This document shows, in pieces, positions 1 to 9,256 of a stretch of 64,000 bases of DNA. The translations under genes and the position numbers were made by a program. Numbering within the stretch: the first letter of the stretch is position 1; every line of letters begins with the position of its first letter. Origin of the DNA: Pseudomonas anguilliseptica. GTDB lineage: Bacteria; Pseudomonadota; Gammaproteobacteria; Pseudomonadales; Pseudomonadaceae. Location: contig NZ_FNSC01000001.1 of the NCBI RefSeq assembly GCF_900105355.1, forward strand, positions 3,286,001-3,350,000. Reading direction: 5' to 3'. The notes beneath the pieces were generated by a model. The model made no database searches, was not told where the DNA came from, and saw nothing but the letters and a program-made list of their open reading frames with translations.

Positions 1-23
1 CGGCTCCCATTGTGTGGGAGTCG
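1..23 (+). terminator. Terminator-like hairpin upstream of fliL
   Basis: Positions 1-9 pair with 15-23 (nine pairs including one G-T) around a 5-base loop, followed by a T-rich stretch (gattttgttt). It probably ends transcription of the gene left of the window, which in pseudomonads is usually fliK. The T-tract is imperfect. Confidence 0.55.
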
Positions 24-116
24 GGCGATTTTGTTTGGGGCGTGGATTTATCTGATGCCTTGGTCGTATCACCTTGGGGTGCTACGCCACTCGTATTGAG
101 CAGGTTTGTTAATAGA

Positions 117-133
117 CTGGCATAACACTTGCT
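117..133 (+). promoter_or_regulatory. Sigma-54 promoter of the fliL operon
   Basis: The sequence ctggcataacacttgct has the sigma-54 core TGGCA...TTGC with exact GG-N10-GC spacing (GG 119-120, GC 131-132), about 50 bases before the fliL start. Flagellar export genes of Pseudomonas are known to be RpoN/FleQ dependent, so a FleQ-activated operon promoter is the natural reading. No FleQ site was identified. Confidence 0.8.
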
Positions 134-183
134 CTTAACCCTTTGAAAACGGATAGAACTCCGAATAACGACGGATTATTGGC

Positions 184-711
184 ATGGCTAAGAAAGAAGC
201 AGCCCCAGCGCCGGCAAATGCCGAGGCGAAACCAGCCGGCAAAATGAAGCTGATCATTATCATCGTTATTGCTGTGTTGCTGGCTGTGGGCCTTTCCGTG
301 GGGGGCACCTGGTTCTTTTTGAGCAAGAAGGATGGCGGCGCTGAAGAGGCCAAGGCAGAAGCCAGTGCCGAGCCTGCGGTGCCAGTCAAGCAGGCGGCGA
401 TCTATGAAGAACTGTCACCGGCCTTCGTGGTGAATTTCACCCATCAGGGCCGCGCCCGCTATATGCAGGTCAGTGTGGCCCTGATGACCCGTGATCAGGC
501 CGCTCTCGATGCGCTCAAGGTGCATATGCCCGTATTGCGTAACCGCCTGGTGATGTTGTTTTCCGGTCAGGACTTTGCATCTTTGATTACCCCGGTAGGC
601 AAGGAAATGCTGCGCCAGCAGGCCACCGCCAGCGTGCAGGAACTGGCCGAAAAAGAGACCGGCAAGACGACCGTCGAGCAAGTGTTGTTCACCAACATCG
701 TATTGCAGTAA
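184..711 (+). CDS. fliL: Flagellar basal body-associated protein FliL
   Basis: A 175-residue protein with a short Lys/Ala/Pro-rich cytoplasmic start, one transmembrane helix at about residues 21-43 ([16 protein letters not shown]) and a periplasmic FliL domain ending ...VLFTNIVLQ, typical of the family. FliL surrounds the stator and supports motor torque at the inner membrane. It is the first gene after the hairpin and sigma-54 promoter, and fliM starts 13 bases after its stop, so it heads the export operon. Confidence 0.93.
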   Translation: MAKKEAAPAPANAEAKPAGKMKLIIIIVIAVLLAVGLSVGGTWFFLSKKDGGAEEAKAEASAEPAVPVKQAAIYEELSPAFVVNFTHQGRARYMQVSVALMTRDQAALDALKVHMPVLRNRLVMLFSGQDFASLITPVGKEMLRQQATASVQELAEKETGKTTVEQVLFTNIVLQ

Positions 712-724
712 CCGGGAGCCGAAG

Positions 725-1696
725 ATGGCTGTGCAAGACCTGCTTTCCCAGGATGAAATCGATGCCCTGCTGCATGGCGTCGACGATGGTTTGGTTGACA
801 CTGAAGATGAGGCCGAGCCCGGTAGCGTCAAACAATATGACCTGACCAGCCAGGATCGTATCGTCCGTGGGCGCATGCCGACCCTGGAAATGATCAACGA
901 GCGTTTTGCCCGTTATACCCGCATCAGCATGTTCAATCTGCTGCGTCGCTCCGCCGATGTGGCGGTGGGTGGGGTGCAGGTGATGAAGTTCGGCGAGTAC
1001 GTGCACTCGCTGTATGTGCCGACCAGTCTGAACCTGGTAAAGATGAAGCCGCTGCGTGGCACCGGTCTGTTTATTCTCGACGCCAAGCTGGTGTTCAAGC
1101 TGGTGGACAACTTCTTCGGTGGCGACGGTCGCCACGCCAAGATCGAAGGTCGCGAATTCACCCCCACCGAGCTGCGCGTCGTACGCATGGTGCTGGATCA
1201 GGCGTTTATCGACCTCAAGGAAGCCTGGCACGCGGTGATGGATATCAACTTCGAGTACGTCAACTCGGAAGTGAACCCGGCGTTGGCCAACATCGTCAGT
1301 CCCAGTGAAGTGATCGTAGTGTCCACCTTTCATATCGAACTGGACGGTGGTGGCGGCGATCTGCATATCACCATGCCGTATTCGATGATCGAACCGATCC
1401 GCGAGATGCTCGATGCAGGCTTTCAGTCCGATGTTGATGATCAAGACGAGCGTTGGATCAAGGCGCTGCGCGAAGACATTCTCGGCGTCAGCATACCGCT
1501 GGGCGCGACTGTTGCCCGTCGTCAGCTGAAGCTGCGCGATATTCTGCATATGCAGCCCGGTGACGTGATACCGGTGGAGCTGCCTGAGAGCGTAGTGCTC
1601 TGCGCCAACGGTGTGCCCTCATTCAAGGTCAAGGTGGGTGCGCACAAAGGCAAACTGGCTTTGCAGGTGCTCGGCCCCATTGAGCGGAACCGCTAA
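725..1696 (+). CDS. fliM: Flagellar motor switch protein FliM
   Basis: A 323-residue C-ring protein that receives phospho-CheY and sets rotation direction. The N-terminal CheY-binding peptide is intact (LLSQDEIDALLHGV, residues 6-19). A CheC-like middle domain and a C-terminal SpoA domain (about 250-320, ending VLGPIERNR) follow. The length matches the family. It lies between fliL and fliN in the usual order. Confidence 0.97.
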   Translation: MAVQDLLSQDEIDALLHGVDDGLVDTEDEAEPGSVKQYDLTSQDRIVRGRMPTLEMINERFARYTRISMFNLLRRSADVAVGGVQVMKFGEYVHSLYVPTSLNLVKMKPLRGTGLFILDAKLVFKLVDNFFGGDGRHAKIEGREFTPTELRVVRMVLDQAFIDLKEAWHAVMDINFEYVNSEVNPALANIVSPSEVIVVSTFHIELDGGGGDLHITMPYSMIEPIREMLDAGFQSDVDDQDERWIKALREDILGVSIPLGATVARRQLKLRDILHMQPGDVIPVELPESVVLCANGVPSFKVKVGAHKGKLALQVLGPIERNR

Positions 1697-1729
1697 TCCC
1701 CCCCATTCAACGCCAGCCGAGGAAATACG

Positions 1730-2200
1730 ATGGCAGACGAAAACGAAAACGAAGCCAGCTCCCCCGAAGAACAGGCGCTTGCCGATGAGTGGGCTGCTGC
1801 ATTGTCCGAGGCCGGCGATGCCGGGCAGGACGATATCGACGCCATGCTTGCCGCCAGCGACCCAGTGCCGGCGGCGCCACGTGCGCCAATGGAAGAGTTC
1901 GACAGTGCGCCGAAGATGAACCTGCCGGTTAATCTGGATGGGCCGAATCTGGATGTGATTCTGGATATCCCGGTGTCGATCTCCATGGAAGTCGGTAGTA
2001 CCGATATCACCATTCGTAACCTGCTGCAGCTTAACCAAGGGTCTGTCGTTGAACTGGATCGCCTAGCCGGTGAACCATTGGACGTGCTGGTCAATGGCAC
2101 CCTGATTGCTCACGGTGAAGTGGTGGTGGTGAACGAGAAGTTCGGCATTCGCCTGACCGACGTGATCAGCCCTAGCGAACGCATCAAGAAGCTGCGCTAA
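1730..2200 (+). CDS. fliN: Flagellar motor switch protein FliN
   Basis: A 156-residue C-ring protein with a C-terminal SpoA domain (about 75-155, LDVILDIPVSISMEVG...LTDVISPSERIKKL). The acidic N-terminal extension contains QDDIDAMLAAS (residues 33-43), which resembles the CheY-docking peptide of FliM. The C-terminal domain is canonical and forms the lower C-ring with FliM. Its stop is 2 bases before the fliO start. Confidence 0.96.
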   Translation: MADENENEASSPEEQALADEWAAALSEAGDAGQDDIDAMLAASDPVPAAPRAPMEEFDSAPKMNLPVNLDGPNLDVILDIPVSISMEVGSTDITIRNLLQLNQGSVVELDRLAGEPLDVLVNGTLIAHGEVVVVNEKFGIRLTDVISPSERIKKLR

Positions 2201-2202
2201 CC

Positions 2203-2634
2203 ATGCATAGAATCCTTCTGCTGGGCCTGGCGCTACCTGCCGCTGCAGTGGCTGCGGAGCCGGCAGTACAAACGGCTGTGCCTCTTGCCGGAACGGGCAT
2301 GGGTGGGCAGCTTGTGCAGCTGTTGCTGGGCCTGCTGCTGGTGATCGGCTTGATCTTTCTGCTGGCTTGGTTGATGCGTCGGGTACAGCAGATCGTGCCG
2401 CGTGGCGGTCAGGTGATCAAAGTCCTGGCAACCCAGGCGCTGGGGCCGCGTGATCGTTTGGTGCTGGTGCAGGTGGGTAGCGAGCAGGTGTTGCTGGGGC
2501 TAACGCCCGGCAATATCACTTCGCTGCATGTGCTGAAAGAGCCGGTGCATTTGCCGGATGCCGAGCCAGCCTCGACCGAGTTTGCCCAGCGCCTGATGGA
2601 GCTGTTGGGCAAGGACCAGAAGGACAAGTCCTGA
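2203..2634 (+). CDS. fliO: Flagellar biosynthesis protein FliO
   Basis: A 143-residue protein with a predicted signal sequence ([18 protein letters not shown]), one strong transmembrane segment (about 38-58, [20 protein letters not shown]) and a cytoplasmic beta-rich tail, the usual FliO pattern. FliO is the assembly factor for the FliP-FliQ-FliR export gate. The stop codon overlaps the fliP start (TGATG). Confidence 0.92.
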   Translation: MHRILLLGLALPAAAVAAEPAVQTAVPLAGTGMGGQLVQLLLGLLLVIGLIFLLAWLMRRVQQIVPRGGQVIKVLATQALGPRDRLVLVQVGSEQVLLGLTPGNITSLHVLKEPVHLPDAEPASTEFAQRLMELLGKDQKDKS

Positions 2635-3419
2635 TGCTACGTTTGTTGTGGGTGCTGGTTTTCAGCCTGAGTGCTTCGCTTGCGTTCGCTGCAGATCCGC
2701 CGACTGCCAGCACCTTGATTCAGTCGGGCGCTAACCCGCTGTCTATCCCAGCAATTACTCTGAGCACCGACACGGCCGGGCAGCAGGAGTATTCGGTCAG
2801 CCTGCAGATCCTGCTGATCATGACTGCGCTGAGCTTTATTCCAGCGTTTGTCATGCTGATGACCAGCTTTACCCGAATCATCATCGTCTTCTCGATTCTG
2901 CGTCAGGCCCTGGGGCTGCAGCAGACGCCGTCGAACCAGATTCTGGTCGGGCTGGCGCTGTTTCTGACCATGTTTATCATGGCTCCGGTGTTCGATCAGA
3001 TTAACCGCGAGGCACTGCAGCCCTATCTGAACGAACAGATGCCCGCGCAGGAAGCGATTCTCAAGGCCGAAGGGCCGATCAAGAACTTTATGCTGTCGCA
3101 GACCCGTGAAAGCGATCTGGAGCTGTTTGTGCGCCTGTCCAAGCGCACGGATATTGCCAGCCCGGAAGAGGCGCCACTGACCATTCTGGTGCCGGCATTT
3201 GTCACCTCCGAGCTGAAAACCGCCTTCCAGATCGGCTTTATGATCTTTATCCCGTTTCTGATCATCGACCTAGTGGTGGCCAGTATTCTGATGGCGATGG
3301 GGATGATGATGCTTTCGCCACTGATTATTTCCCTGCCGTTCAAGATCATGCTGTTTGTGTTGATTGATGGCTGGGCGCTGATCATGGGCACTCTGGCCGC
3401 CAGCTTCGGAGGTACTTAA
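2634..3419 (+). CDS. fliP: Flagellar export gate protein FliP
   Basis: A 261-residue polytopic protein of the flagellar type III export gate. It has a cleavable signal peptide (ending near residue 20), the conserved [17 protein letters not shown] block, a central soluble segment and C-terminal helices with [13 protein letters not shown]. The length matches the family. It is followed after 2 bases by fliQ. Confidence 0.97.
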   Translation: MLRLLWVLVFSLSASLAFAADPPTASTLIQSGANPLSIPAITLSTDTAGQQEYSVSLQILLIMTALSFIPAFVMLMTSFTRIIIVFSILRQALGLQQTPSNQILVGLALFLTMFIMAPVFDQINREALQPYLNEQMPAQEAILKAEGPIKNFMLSQTRESDLELFVRLSKRTDIASPEEAPLTILVPAFVTSELKTAFQIGFMIFIPFLIIDLVVASILMAMGMMMLSPLIISLPFKIMLFVLIDGWALIMGTLAASFGGT

Positions 3420-3421
3420 GC

Positions 3422-3691
3422 ATGACCCCCGAGATAGCCGTTGACCTGCTGCGTGGTGCCTTGTGGCTGACGGCCATGATTGTGGCGATTCTGGTGGTGC
3501 CGAGCCTGATGGTGGGGTTGCTGGTCGCGATGTTCCAGGCCGCGACGCAGATCAACGAGCAGACCTTGAGTTTTCTACCGCGCCTGCTGGTGATCCTCCT
3601 CACCCTGATCTTTGCCGGCCCTTGGCTGGTACGCGAGCTGATGGAGTACACAGAGACCTTGATCATGAATATTCCTCTGTTGATCGGCTGA
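3422..3691 (+). CDS. fliQ: Flagellar export gate protein FliQ
   Basis: An 89-residue protein with two transmembrane helices. It starts MTPEIAVDLLRGALW and has the conserved GLLVAMFQAATQINEQTLSFLPRL loop, the FliQ signature. It forms the export gate with FliP and FliR. It lies between fliP and fliR, with 1 base to the fliR start. Confidence 0.97.
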   Translation: MTPEIAVDLLRGALWLTAMIVAILVVPSLMVGLLVAMFQAATQINEQTLSFLPRLLVILLTLIFAGPWLVRELMEYTETLIMNIPLLIG

Positions 3692-3692
3692 C

Positions 3693-4469
3693 ATGTTCGA
3701 GCTAAGCAATGAGCAGATCGGTGCGTGGGTAGGCAGCTTTCTGCTGCCGCTGTTTCGTATTGCCGCGCTATTGATGTTTATGCCGATCATCGGCACCCCG
3801 CTGGTTTCGGCGTGGGTGCGCCTGTATCTGTCCCTGGCCATTTGTCTGGCGATCATGCCGACCCTGCCGCCGATGCCGGTTATTGATGCGATCAGCGTGC
3901 AGGCATTTATCTGGATCGCTCAGGAAATTCTGATTGGCATGATGCTGGGGTTTGTTCTGCAGCTGTTCTTCCAGGTATTTGCGATTGCCGGGCAGATCGT
4001 TGCCATGCAGATGGGGCTGGGGTTTGCCTCCATGGTCGATCCGGCTAATGGTATTTCGGTGCCGGTGATCGGCCAGGTGTTCATGATCTTAGTGACCCTG
4101 CTGTTTCTTGCCATGAACGCTCATCTGGTGGTGTTTGAAGTACTGACTGAGAGCTTTTTCACCCTGCCGGTTGGCAGTGGCTTTCTGGTGGAAAACTACT
4201 GGGAAGTTGCCAATAAGCTGGGCTGGGTGTTGGGCGCTGCCTTGCTTCTGGTATTGCCGGCGATCACCGCGCTGTTGGTGATCAACCTGGCATTCGGGGT
4301 GATGACCCGCGCTGCGCCGCAGTTGAACATCTTCTCCATCGGTTTCCCGCTGACCCTTGTGTTGGGTCTGGTCATCGTCTGGATCGGCATGGCCGATATC
4401 CTTGCGCAATACCAGGTATTTGCCACCGAGGCTTTGCAATTCTTGCGTGAAATGGCGCGGGCGAGTTAA
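3693..4469 (+). CDS. fliR: Flagellar export gate protein FliR
   Basis: A 258-residue, strongly hydrophobic protein with about six transmembrane helices, including the family block GFASMVDPANGISVPVIGQ and the conserved RAAPQLNIFSIGFPL near the C-terminus. It caps the FliP5Q4R1 export gate. It is followed 3 bases later by flhB. Confidence 0.96.
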   Translation: MFELSNEQIGAWVGSFLLPLFRIAALLMFMPIIGTPLVSAWVRLYLSLAICLAIMPTLPPMPVIDAISVQAFIWIAQEILIGMMLGFVLQLFFQVFAIAGQIVAMQMGLGFASMVDPANGISVPVIGQVFMILVTLLFLAMNAHLVVFEVLTESFFTLPVGSGFLVENYWEVANKLGWVLGAALLLVLPAITALLVINLAFGVMTRAAPQLNIFSIGFPLTLVLGLVIVWIGMADILAQYQVFATEALQFLREMARAS

Positions 4470-4472
4470 GCC

Positions 4473-5609
4473 ATGGCCGAATCCGAAAGCGGTGCCGATA
4501 AAAGCGAGGAACCCACGGAGAAACGCCTGCGCGAATCCCGTGAGAAGGGCCAAATTGCTCGTTCCAAGGAGCTTAATACCCTGGCGGTGACCCTCGGCGG
4601 CTTTGGCGGCATGCTGGCTTTCGGTGGCAGCATGGGCAGCGCCATGCTCGACATCATGCGTGGCAACTTCTCGCTACCCCGTGACGTGATCATGGATGAG
4701 CGCAGCATGGGGTTGTGGTTTGCTGCTTCTGGGCAGATTGCGATTGAGGCGTTGTTTCCGCTGTTTATCTTGTTGTTGATCGTGTCCATCGCGGGGCCGA
4801 TTTCTCTGGGTGGATGGATATTCTCTGCCGAAGCCATGGCGCCCAAGTTGAGTCGGATGAACCCGCTGGCAGGGCTCAAACGGATGTTCTCCGTGCAGGC
4901 GCTGGTCGAGCTGCTCAAGGCCTTGGCCAAGTTCATTCTGATTCTGCTGGTGGGTATTGCGGTACTGTCGGCCTGGCAGGACGATCTGTTGGCGATTGTC
5001 CATGAGCCAATTGAGTCCGCCATTTTGCATGCCGTGACCGTGGTGGGCTGGAGTGCGTTGTGGATGTCCTGTGGGCTGATTCTGATTGCTGCCGTGGATG
5101 TGCCGTTTCAGCTCTGGAGCAGTAAGCAGAAGCTGATGATGACCAAGCAGGAAGTACGCGACGAGTACAAAGACAGCGAGGGCAAGCCTGAGGTCAAGCA
5201 GCGTATTCGCCAGTTGCAGCGCGAGATGGCCGAGCGGCGCATGATGCAGTCGGTACCCGACGCCGACGTGGTCATCACCAACCCGACGCACTTCGCCGTG
5301 GCCTTGAAGTATGACCCTGCTAAAGGCAGCGCCCCGGTCTTGCTGGCCAAGGGTGGCGACTTCACTGCATTGAAAATCCGCGAAATCGCCAATGAGCACA
5401 AGGTCATGGTGCTGGAGTCGCCGGCGCTGGCGCGGGCCGTGTTCTATTCCACCGAACTGGATCAGGAAATCCCTGCCGGCCTGTATTTGGCCATCGCTCA
5501 GGTGCTCGCCTACGTCTACCAGCTGCGTCAGTACCAGGCTGGCAAGGGCAAGCGTCCGGCGCCGCTGCCGGAGCTACCAATCCCGCCGGATTTACGCCGC
5601 GACGAGTGA
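4473..5609 (+). CDS. flhB: Flagellar export switch protein FlhB
   Basis: A 378-residue protein with four N-terminal transmembrane helices and a C-terminal cytoplasmic domain. The autocleavage site NPTH is intact (DVVITNPTHFAVALKYD, about residues 266-282), so it can switch export specificity from rod/hook to filament subunits with FliK. The Pro-rich tail (PAPLPELPIPPDLRRDE) is typical. A 126-base gap with a sigma-54 promoter separates it from flhA. Confidence 0.97.
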   Translation: MAESESGADKSEEPTEKRLRESREKGQIARSKELNTLAVTLGGFGGMLAFGGSMGSAMLDIMRGNFSLPRDVIMDERSMGLWFAASGQIAIEALFPLFILLLIVSIAGPISLGGWIFSAEAMAPKLSRMNPLAGLKRMFSVQALVELLKALAKFILILLVGIAVLSAWQDDLLAIVHEPIESAILHAVTVVGWSALWMSCGLILIAAVDVPFQLWSSKQKLMMTKQEVRDEYKDSEGKPEVKQRIRQLQREMAERRMMQSVPDADVVITNPTHFAVALKYDPAKGSAPVLLAKGGDFTALKIREIANEHKVMVLESPALARAVFYSTELDQEIPAGLYLAIAQVLAYVYQLRQYQAGKGKRPAPLPELPIPPDLRRDE

Positions 5610-5661
5610 CGGTTGGTCCGTTGCAGCGGGCTTGGTTGCTGTTTTACTCGGCCTGGCAAAG

Positions 5662-5678
5662 TTGGACAGCTTCTTGCA
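5662..5678 (+). promoter_or_regulatory. Sigma-54 promoter upstream of flhA
   Basis: ttggacagcttcttgca fits TGG-N-C...TTGCA with exact GG-N10-GC spacing (GG 5664-5665, GC 5676-5677), 58 bases before the flhA GTG. It fits the known RpoN dependence of flhA in Pseudomonas. The -24 box is TGGACA rather than TGGCAC. Confidence 0.72.
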
Positions 5679-5693
5679 AAACCCTCCCCAGAG

Positions 5694-5708
5694 ACGCGAT
5701 TCGCGTCA
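5694..5708. repeat. Perfect inverted repeat in flhB-flhA gap
   Basis: gacgcg-att-cgcgtc is a 6-bp perfect inverted repeat with a 3-base loop, 16 bases downstream of the sigma-54 -12 box, followed by aaaagatt. It could form a leader hairpin or be an operator in the flhA 5' region. There is no T-run, so a terminator is unlikely. Confidence 0.4.
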
Positions 5709-5735
5709 AAAGATTGAATTGGCTGGGGTAGTGGT

Positions 5736-7865
5736 GTGGCAATAGATCGCTCGCAAATAATCGGTGATGTGCGCAACAACCTGTCGGGGTTGAAGCAGGG
5801 CAACCTGGGCATTCCGCTGATGCTGCTGGTCATGCTCGGCATGGTCATGCTGCCGATTCCGCCGTTTCTCCTCGATGTGTTGTTCACCTTCAGTATTGCC
5901 CTGTCGATCGTGGTATTGCTGGTGGCGATCTACGCCTTGCGCCCGCTCGATTTCGCGGTATTCCCGACCATTCTGCTGGCAGCAACCTTGCTGCGTCTGG
6001 CGCTTAACGTCGCCTCCACGCGGGTGGTGCTGCTCAATGGTCAGGATGGTCATGATGCTGCCGGCAAGGTGATCCAGGCTTTTGGTGAGGTAGTGATCGG
6101 CGGTAACTACGTGGTCGGTATCGTGGTGTTCGCCATCCTCATGATCATCAACTTTGTGGTGGTAACCAAGGGTGCCGGGCGTATCTCCGAAGTCAGCGCA
6201 CGTTTTACCCTGGACGCCATGCCCGGTAAGCAGATGGCCATTGACGCCGACCTGAACGCCGGCTTGATTGACCAAGCAGAAGCCAAGAAGCGCCGTTCCG
6301 AAGTGTCCCAGGAAGCCGACTTCTACGGCTCCATGGACGGTGCCAGCAAGTTCGTGCGCGGCGATGCGATAGCGGGTTTGCTGATTCTGTTTATCAACCT
6401 GATCGGCGGCATCGCCATCGGTATTTTTCAGCATGACCTGAGCTTTACCGACGCCGGGCGCATCTACACCCTGCTGACCATCGGTGACGGCCTGGTGGCG
6501 CAGATTCCTTCGTTGTTGCTGTCGACTGCCGCAGCAATCATGGTGACCCGTGTTTCCAGCTCCGAGGACATGGGCGCCCAGGTCAATCGGCAGATGTTCG
6601 CTTCCCCGCGTGCGCTGGCGGTGACAGCTGCGGTGATGATTGCCATGGGCCTGGTGCCCGGCATGCCGCATTTCTCCTTTATCAGCCTGGGTCTGGTCGC
6701 TGCCGGTGCCGCGTACTGGATAGCGAACAAGCAACGTGCAGCCAAGGAAAATGAGATCAAGGAAGTTCAGCGTCAGCAGGAATTACTGCCAGCGCAGAAG
6801 GCTCAAGAGGTCAAGGAGCTGGGTTGGGACGACGTGACGCCGGTGGATATGGTCGGCCTGGAAGTGGGCTACCGCCTGATCCCGCTGGTAGACCGTAACC
6901 AGGGTGGCCAGCTACTGGCGCGGATCAAGGGCGTGCGCAAGAAACTCTCCCAGGAAATGGGCTTTCTCATGCCCTCGGTGCATATTCGCGACAACCTTGA
7001 TCTGCAGCCCAATGCCTACCGTCTGACCCTGATGGGCGTCAGTGTGGCCGAGGCCGAGGTGTATCCGGATCGCGAGCTGGCGATCAACCCTGGCCAAGTG
7101 TTCGGTCCGCTTAACGGTATCGCCGCCAAAGACCCGGCATTCGGTCTGGAGGCGGTGTGGATTGACCCGACTCAACGCGATCAGGCGCAGTCCCTCGGCT
7201 ACACCGTGGTGGACGCCAGCACCGTAGTCGCGACCCATCTCAACCAGGTGTTGCACAAGCATGCGCACGAGCTGCTCGGGCATGAGGAAGTGCAGCAGCT
7301 TATGCAATTGTTGGCCAAGAGCTCGCCCAAGCTGGCCGAGGAGCTGGTGCCAGGGATGATTTCCCTGTCGACCCTGCTCAAGGTGTTGCAGAGCCTGTTG
7401 CAGGAACAGGTGCCGGTGCGCGATATCCGCACCATCGCCGAGGCCATCGCCAATGTCGCGGTGAAGAGTCAAGATCCCGCCGCGATGGTGGCTGCGGTAC
7501 GCGTCGCGTTGGCCCGCGCAATCGTGCAAAGCATTGTGGGACTAGAGCTTGAGCTGCCTGTGATCACCCTGGAACCCAGGTTGGAACAGATATTGCTCAA
7601 CAGTATTCAGAAGGCCGGTCAAGGCTCCGAGGAGGGCATCTTCCTGGAGCCTGGCATGGCCGAGAAGCTGCAGCGTTCCCTGGTGGAAGCGGCGCAGCGC
7701 CAGGAAATGCTCGGCAAGCCAGTGATTCTGCTGGTGGCCGGTCCGGTCCGGGCGATGCTCTCGCGATTCGCGCGGCTGGCGGTTCCGAGTATCCATGTAC
7801 TGGCATACCAGGAAATTCCGGATAACAAGCAGGTCACCATCGTTGCGACGGTGGGGCAGAACTAA
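5736..7865 (+). CDS. flhA: Flagellar export protein FlhA
   Basis: A 709-residue export-gate protein. About eight N-terminal transmembrane helices (residues 25-325) contain the FHIPEP-type region (LRPLDFAVFPTILLAATLLRLALNVASTR). A large cytoplasmic chaperone-docking domain follows (about 350-700). The start is GTG at 5736; downstream ATGs would remove conserved sequence. It has its own sigma-54 promoter and is followed 15 bases later by flhF. Confidence 0.97.
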   Translation: MAIDRSQIIGDVRNNLSGLKQGNLGIPLMLLVMLGMVMLPIPPFLLDVLFTFSIALSIVVLLVAIYALRPLDFAVFPTILLAATLLRLALNVASTRVVLLNGQDGHDAAGKVIQAFGEVVIGGNYVVGIVVFAILMIINFVVVTKGAGRISEVSARFTLDAMPGKQMAIDADLNAGLIDQAEAKKRRSEVSQEADFYGSMDGASKFVRGDAIAGLLILFINLIGGIAIGIFQHDLSFTDAGRIYTLLTIGDGLVAQIPSLLLSTAAAIMVTRVSSSEDMGAQVNRQMFASPRALAVTAAVMIAMGLVPGMPHFSFISLGLVAAGAAYWIANKQRAAKENEIKEVQRQQELLPAQKAQEVKELGWDDVTPVDMVGLEVGYRLIPLVDRNQGGQLLARIKGVRKKLSQEMGFLMPSVHIRDNLDLQPNAYRLTLMGVSVAEAEVYPDRELAINPGQVFGPLNGIAAKDPAFGLEAVWIDPTQRDQAQSLGYTVVDASTVVATHLNQVLHKHAHELLGHEEVQQLMQLLAKSSPKLAEELVPGMISLSTLLKVLQSLLQEQVPVRDIRTIAEAIANVAVKSQDPAAMVAAVRVALARAIVQSIVGLELELPVITLEPRLEQILLNSIQKAGQGSEEGIFLEPGMAEKLQRSLVEAAQRQEMLGKPVILLVAGPVRAMLSRFARLAVPSIHVLAYQEIPDNKQVTIVATVGQN

Positions 7866-7880
7866 CCGAGGTTACAGGCC

Positions 7881-9179
7881 ATGCAGGTCAAACGCTTTTT
7901 CGCCGCCGATATGCGTACCGCCATGAAGCTGGTGCGTGATGAGCTGGGTGCCGATGCCTCGATCATTGGCAATCGCCGGGTTGCCGGCGGTGTCGAGCTG
8001 ACCGCCGCGCTGGATTATCAGGTGCCTGCCGCGCCAGCCCGTCAGCCCAACCCGGCGCTGGAAGCCGAGCTGCGCAAGACCCAGGCAAAAATCGCCACGG
8101 CCCAGGCGGAACTTACCACCCGCACCCAGGTGGATGCCGGCAAGGACCGCCAGCTGTTTGGCGCCGCTGCGAGCCAGCCGGCTGACAGCTTGGCCGCCGT
8201 GATGCGCAAACCTCAGGCAGTGCCTGCTGCAACCGATCAGCGCGCCCTGGATGCCATGCGTTTCGAACTCCACGGCCTGCGTGAGCTGATTGAAGTGCAG
8301 CTGGGCTCGATTGCCTGGGGCCAGTTGCAAAACCGCCGCCCACAGCAAGCCAATCTGTGGCGCCGCCTGCAGCGTATGGGGTTGTCGGTCGAATTGTCGA
8401 AAGCGCTGCTGGAGCGTGTCAGCACTGTGACCGAACCTCGCCAGGCCTGGCGCATGGTGCTGGCGCATCTGGCCCACGCGATCAAAACGCCGAAGCAGGA
8501 ACCGATGGAGGAGGGCGGCGTGATCGCCCTGGTCGGCCCGGCTGGCATGGGCAAAACCACTACGCTGGCCAAACTGGCCGCTCGCTACGTGCTCAAGTAC
8601 GGCGCGCAGCATATTGCACTGGTAAGCCTGGACAGCTACCGCATTGGTGCTCAGGAACAACTCAAGACTCTGGGGCGCATCCTCAATGTTCCGGTGACCC
8701 TGGTCGATCCCGGCCAGTCGTTGACTCAGGCCTTGGCCCCGCTGGCGCGTAAGCGTGTGGTGCTGATCGACACTGCCGGCCTGCCTGCCAACGATCCAGC
8801 CCTGCGCATGCAACTGGAAGCACTGGCCAGCCGCGGCGTCAATGCAAAAAATTATCTGGTAATGGCCGCTACCAGTCAGGGCCAAGTGCTGAAAGCCGCC
8901 TACCATAGTTATAAGCGCTGCGGATTGTCTGGCTGCATCCTGACCAAAGCGGATGAAGCTACCAGTCTGGGTGAGGTTTTAGGACTGGCTATTAGCCAGC
9001 GTCTACCGGTAGCCTATCTCACTGATGGGCCACGCATTCCCGATGACTTGCAGATTCCCCGCAGTCATCAACTGGTGAGCCGGGCCGTAGGGCTGCAGGC
9101 TAGCCAGGACCCAAGCGAGGATACGATGGCGGAGATGTTTGCCGGCCTTTACCAGCAACCCACCCGACGCGTCAGCTAA
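7881..9179 (+). CDS. flhF: SRP-type GTPase FlhF
   Basis: A 432-residue protein with a basic/Ala-rich N-terminal region, a central N domain (about 140-210) and an SRP-like G domain: Walker A GPAGMGKTTTLAKLAARY (about 219), DSYRIGAQEQLKTLG (G2 region), VVLIDTAGL (G3) and TKADEA (G4). FlhF sets the pole and number of flagella together with FleN, which is the next gene. Confidence 0.96.
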   Translation: MQVKRFFAADMRTAMKLVRDELGADASIIGNRRVAGGVELTAALDYQVPAAPARQPNPALEAELRKTQAKIATAQAELTTRTQVDAGKDRQLFGAAASQPADSLAAVMRKPQAVPAATDQRALDAMRFELHGLRELIEVQLGSIAWGQLQNRRPQQANLWRRLQRMGLSVELSKALLERVSTVTEPRQAWRMVLAHLAHAIKTPKQEPMEEGGVIALVGPAGMGKTTTLAKLAARYVLKYGAQHIALVSLDSYRIGAQEQLKTLGRILNVPVTLVDPGQSLTQALAPLARKRVVLIDTAGLPANDPALRMQLEALASRGVNAKNYLVMAATSQGQVLKAAYHSYKRCGLSGCILTKADEATSLGEVLGLAISQRLPVAYLTDGPRIPDDLQIPRSHQLVSRAVGLQASQDPSEDTMAEMFAGLYQQPTRRVS

Positions 9180-9256
9180 GCGTCGGGCTGTTGGAATTGA
9201 ACCGCGCTTAGCCGGCCAAGTGGCTCCAGTCGAAGTTAGACAAGGTGTGTAGAAAT

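Noticed and set aside
5706..6734. 342-codon open frame on the minus strand inside flhA
   Set aside because: Antisense shadow of a high-GC conserved gene; His/Gln-rich composition and no ribosome-binding site.
7872..8906. 344-codon open frame on the minus strand inside flhF
   Set aside because: Shadow of flhF; composition is typical of reverse-frame translation and no recognisable domain appears.
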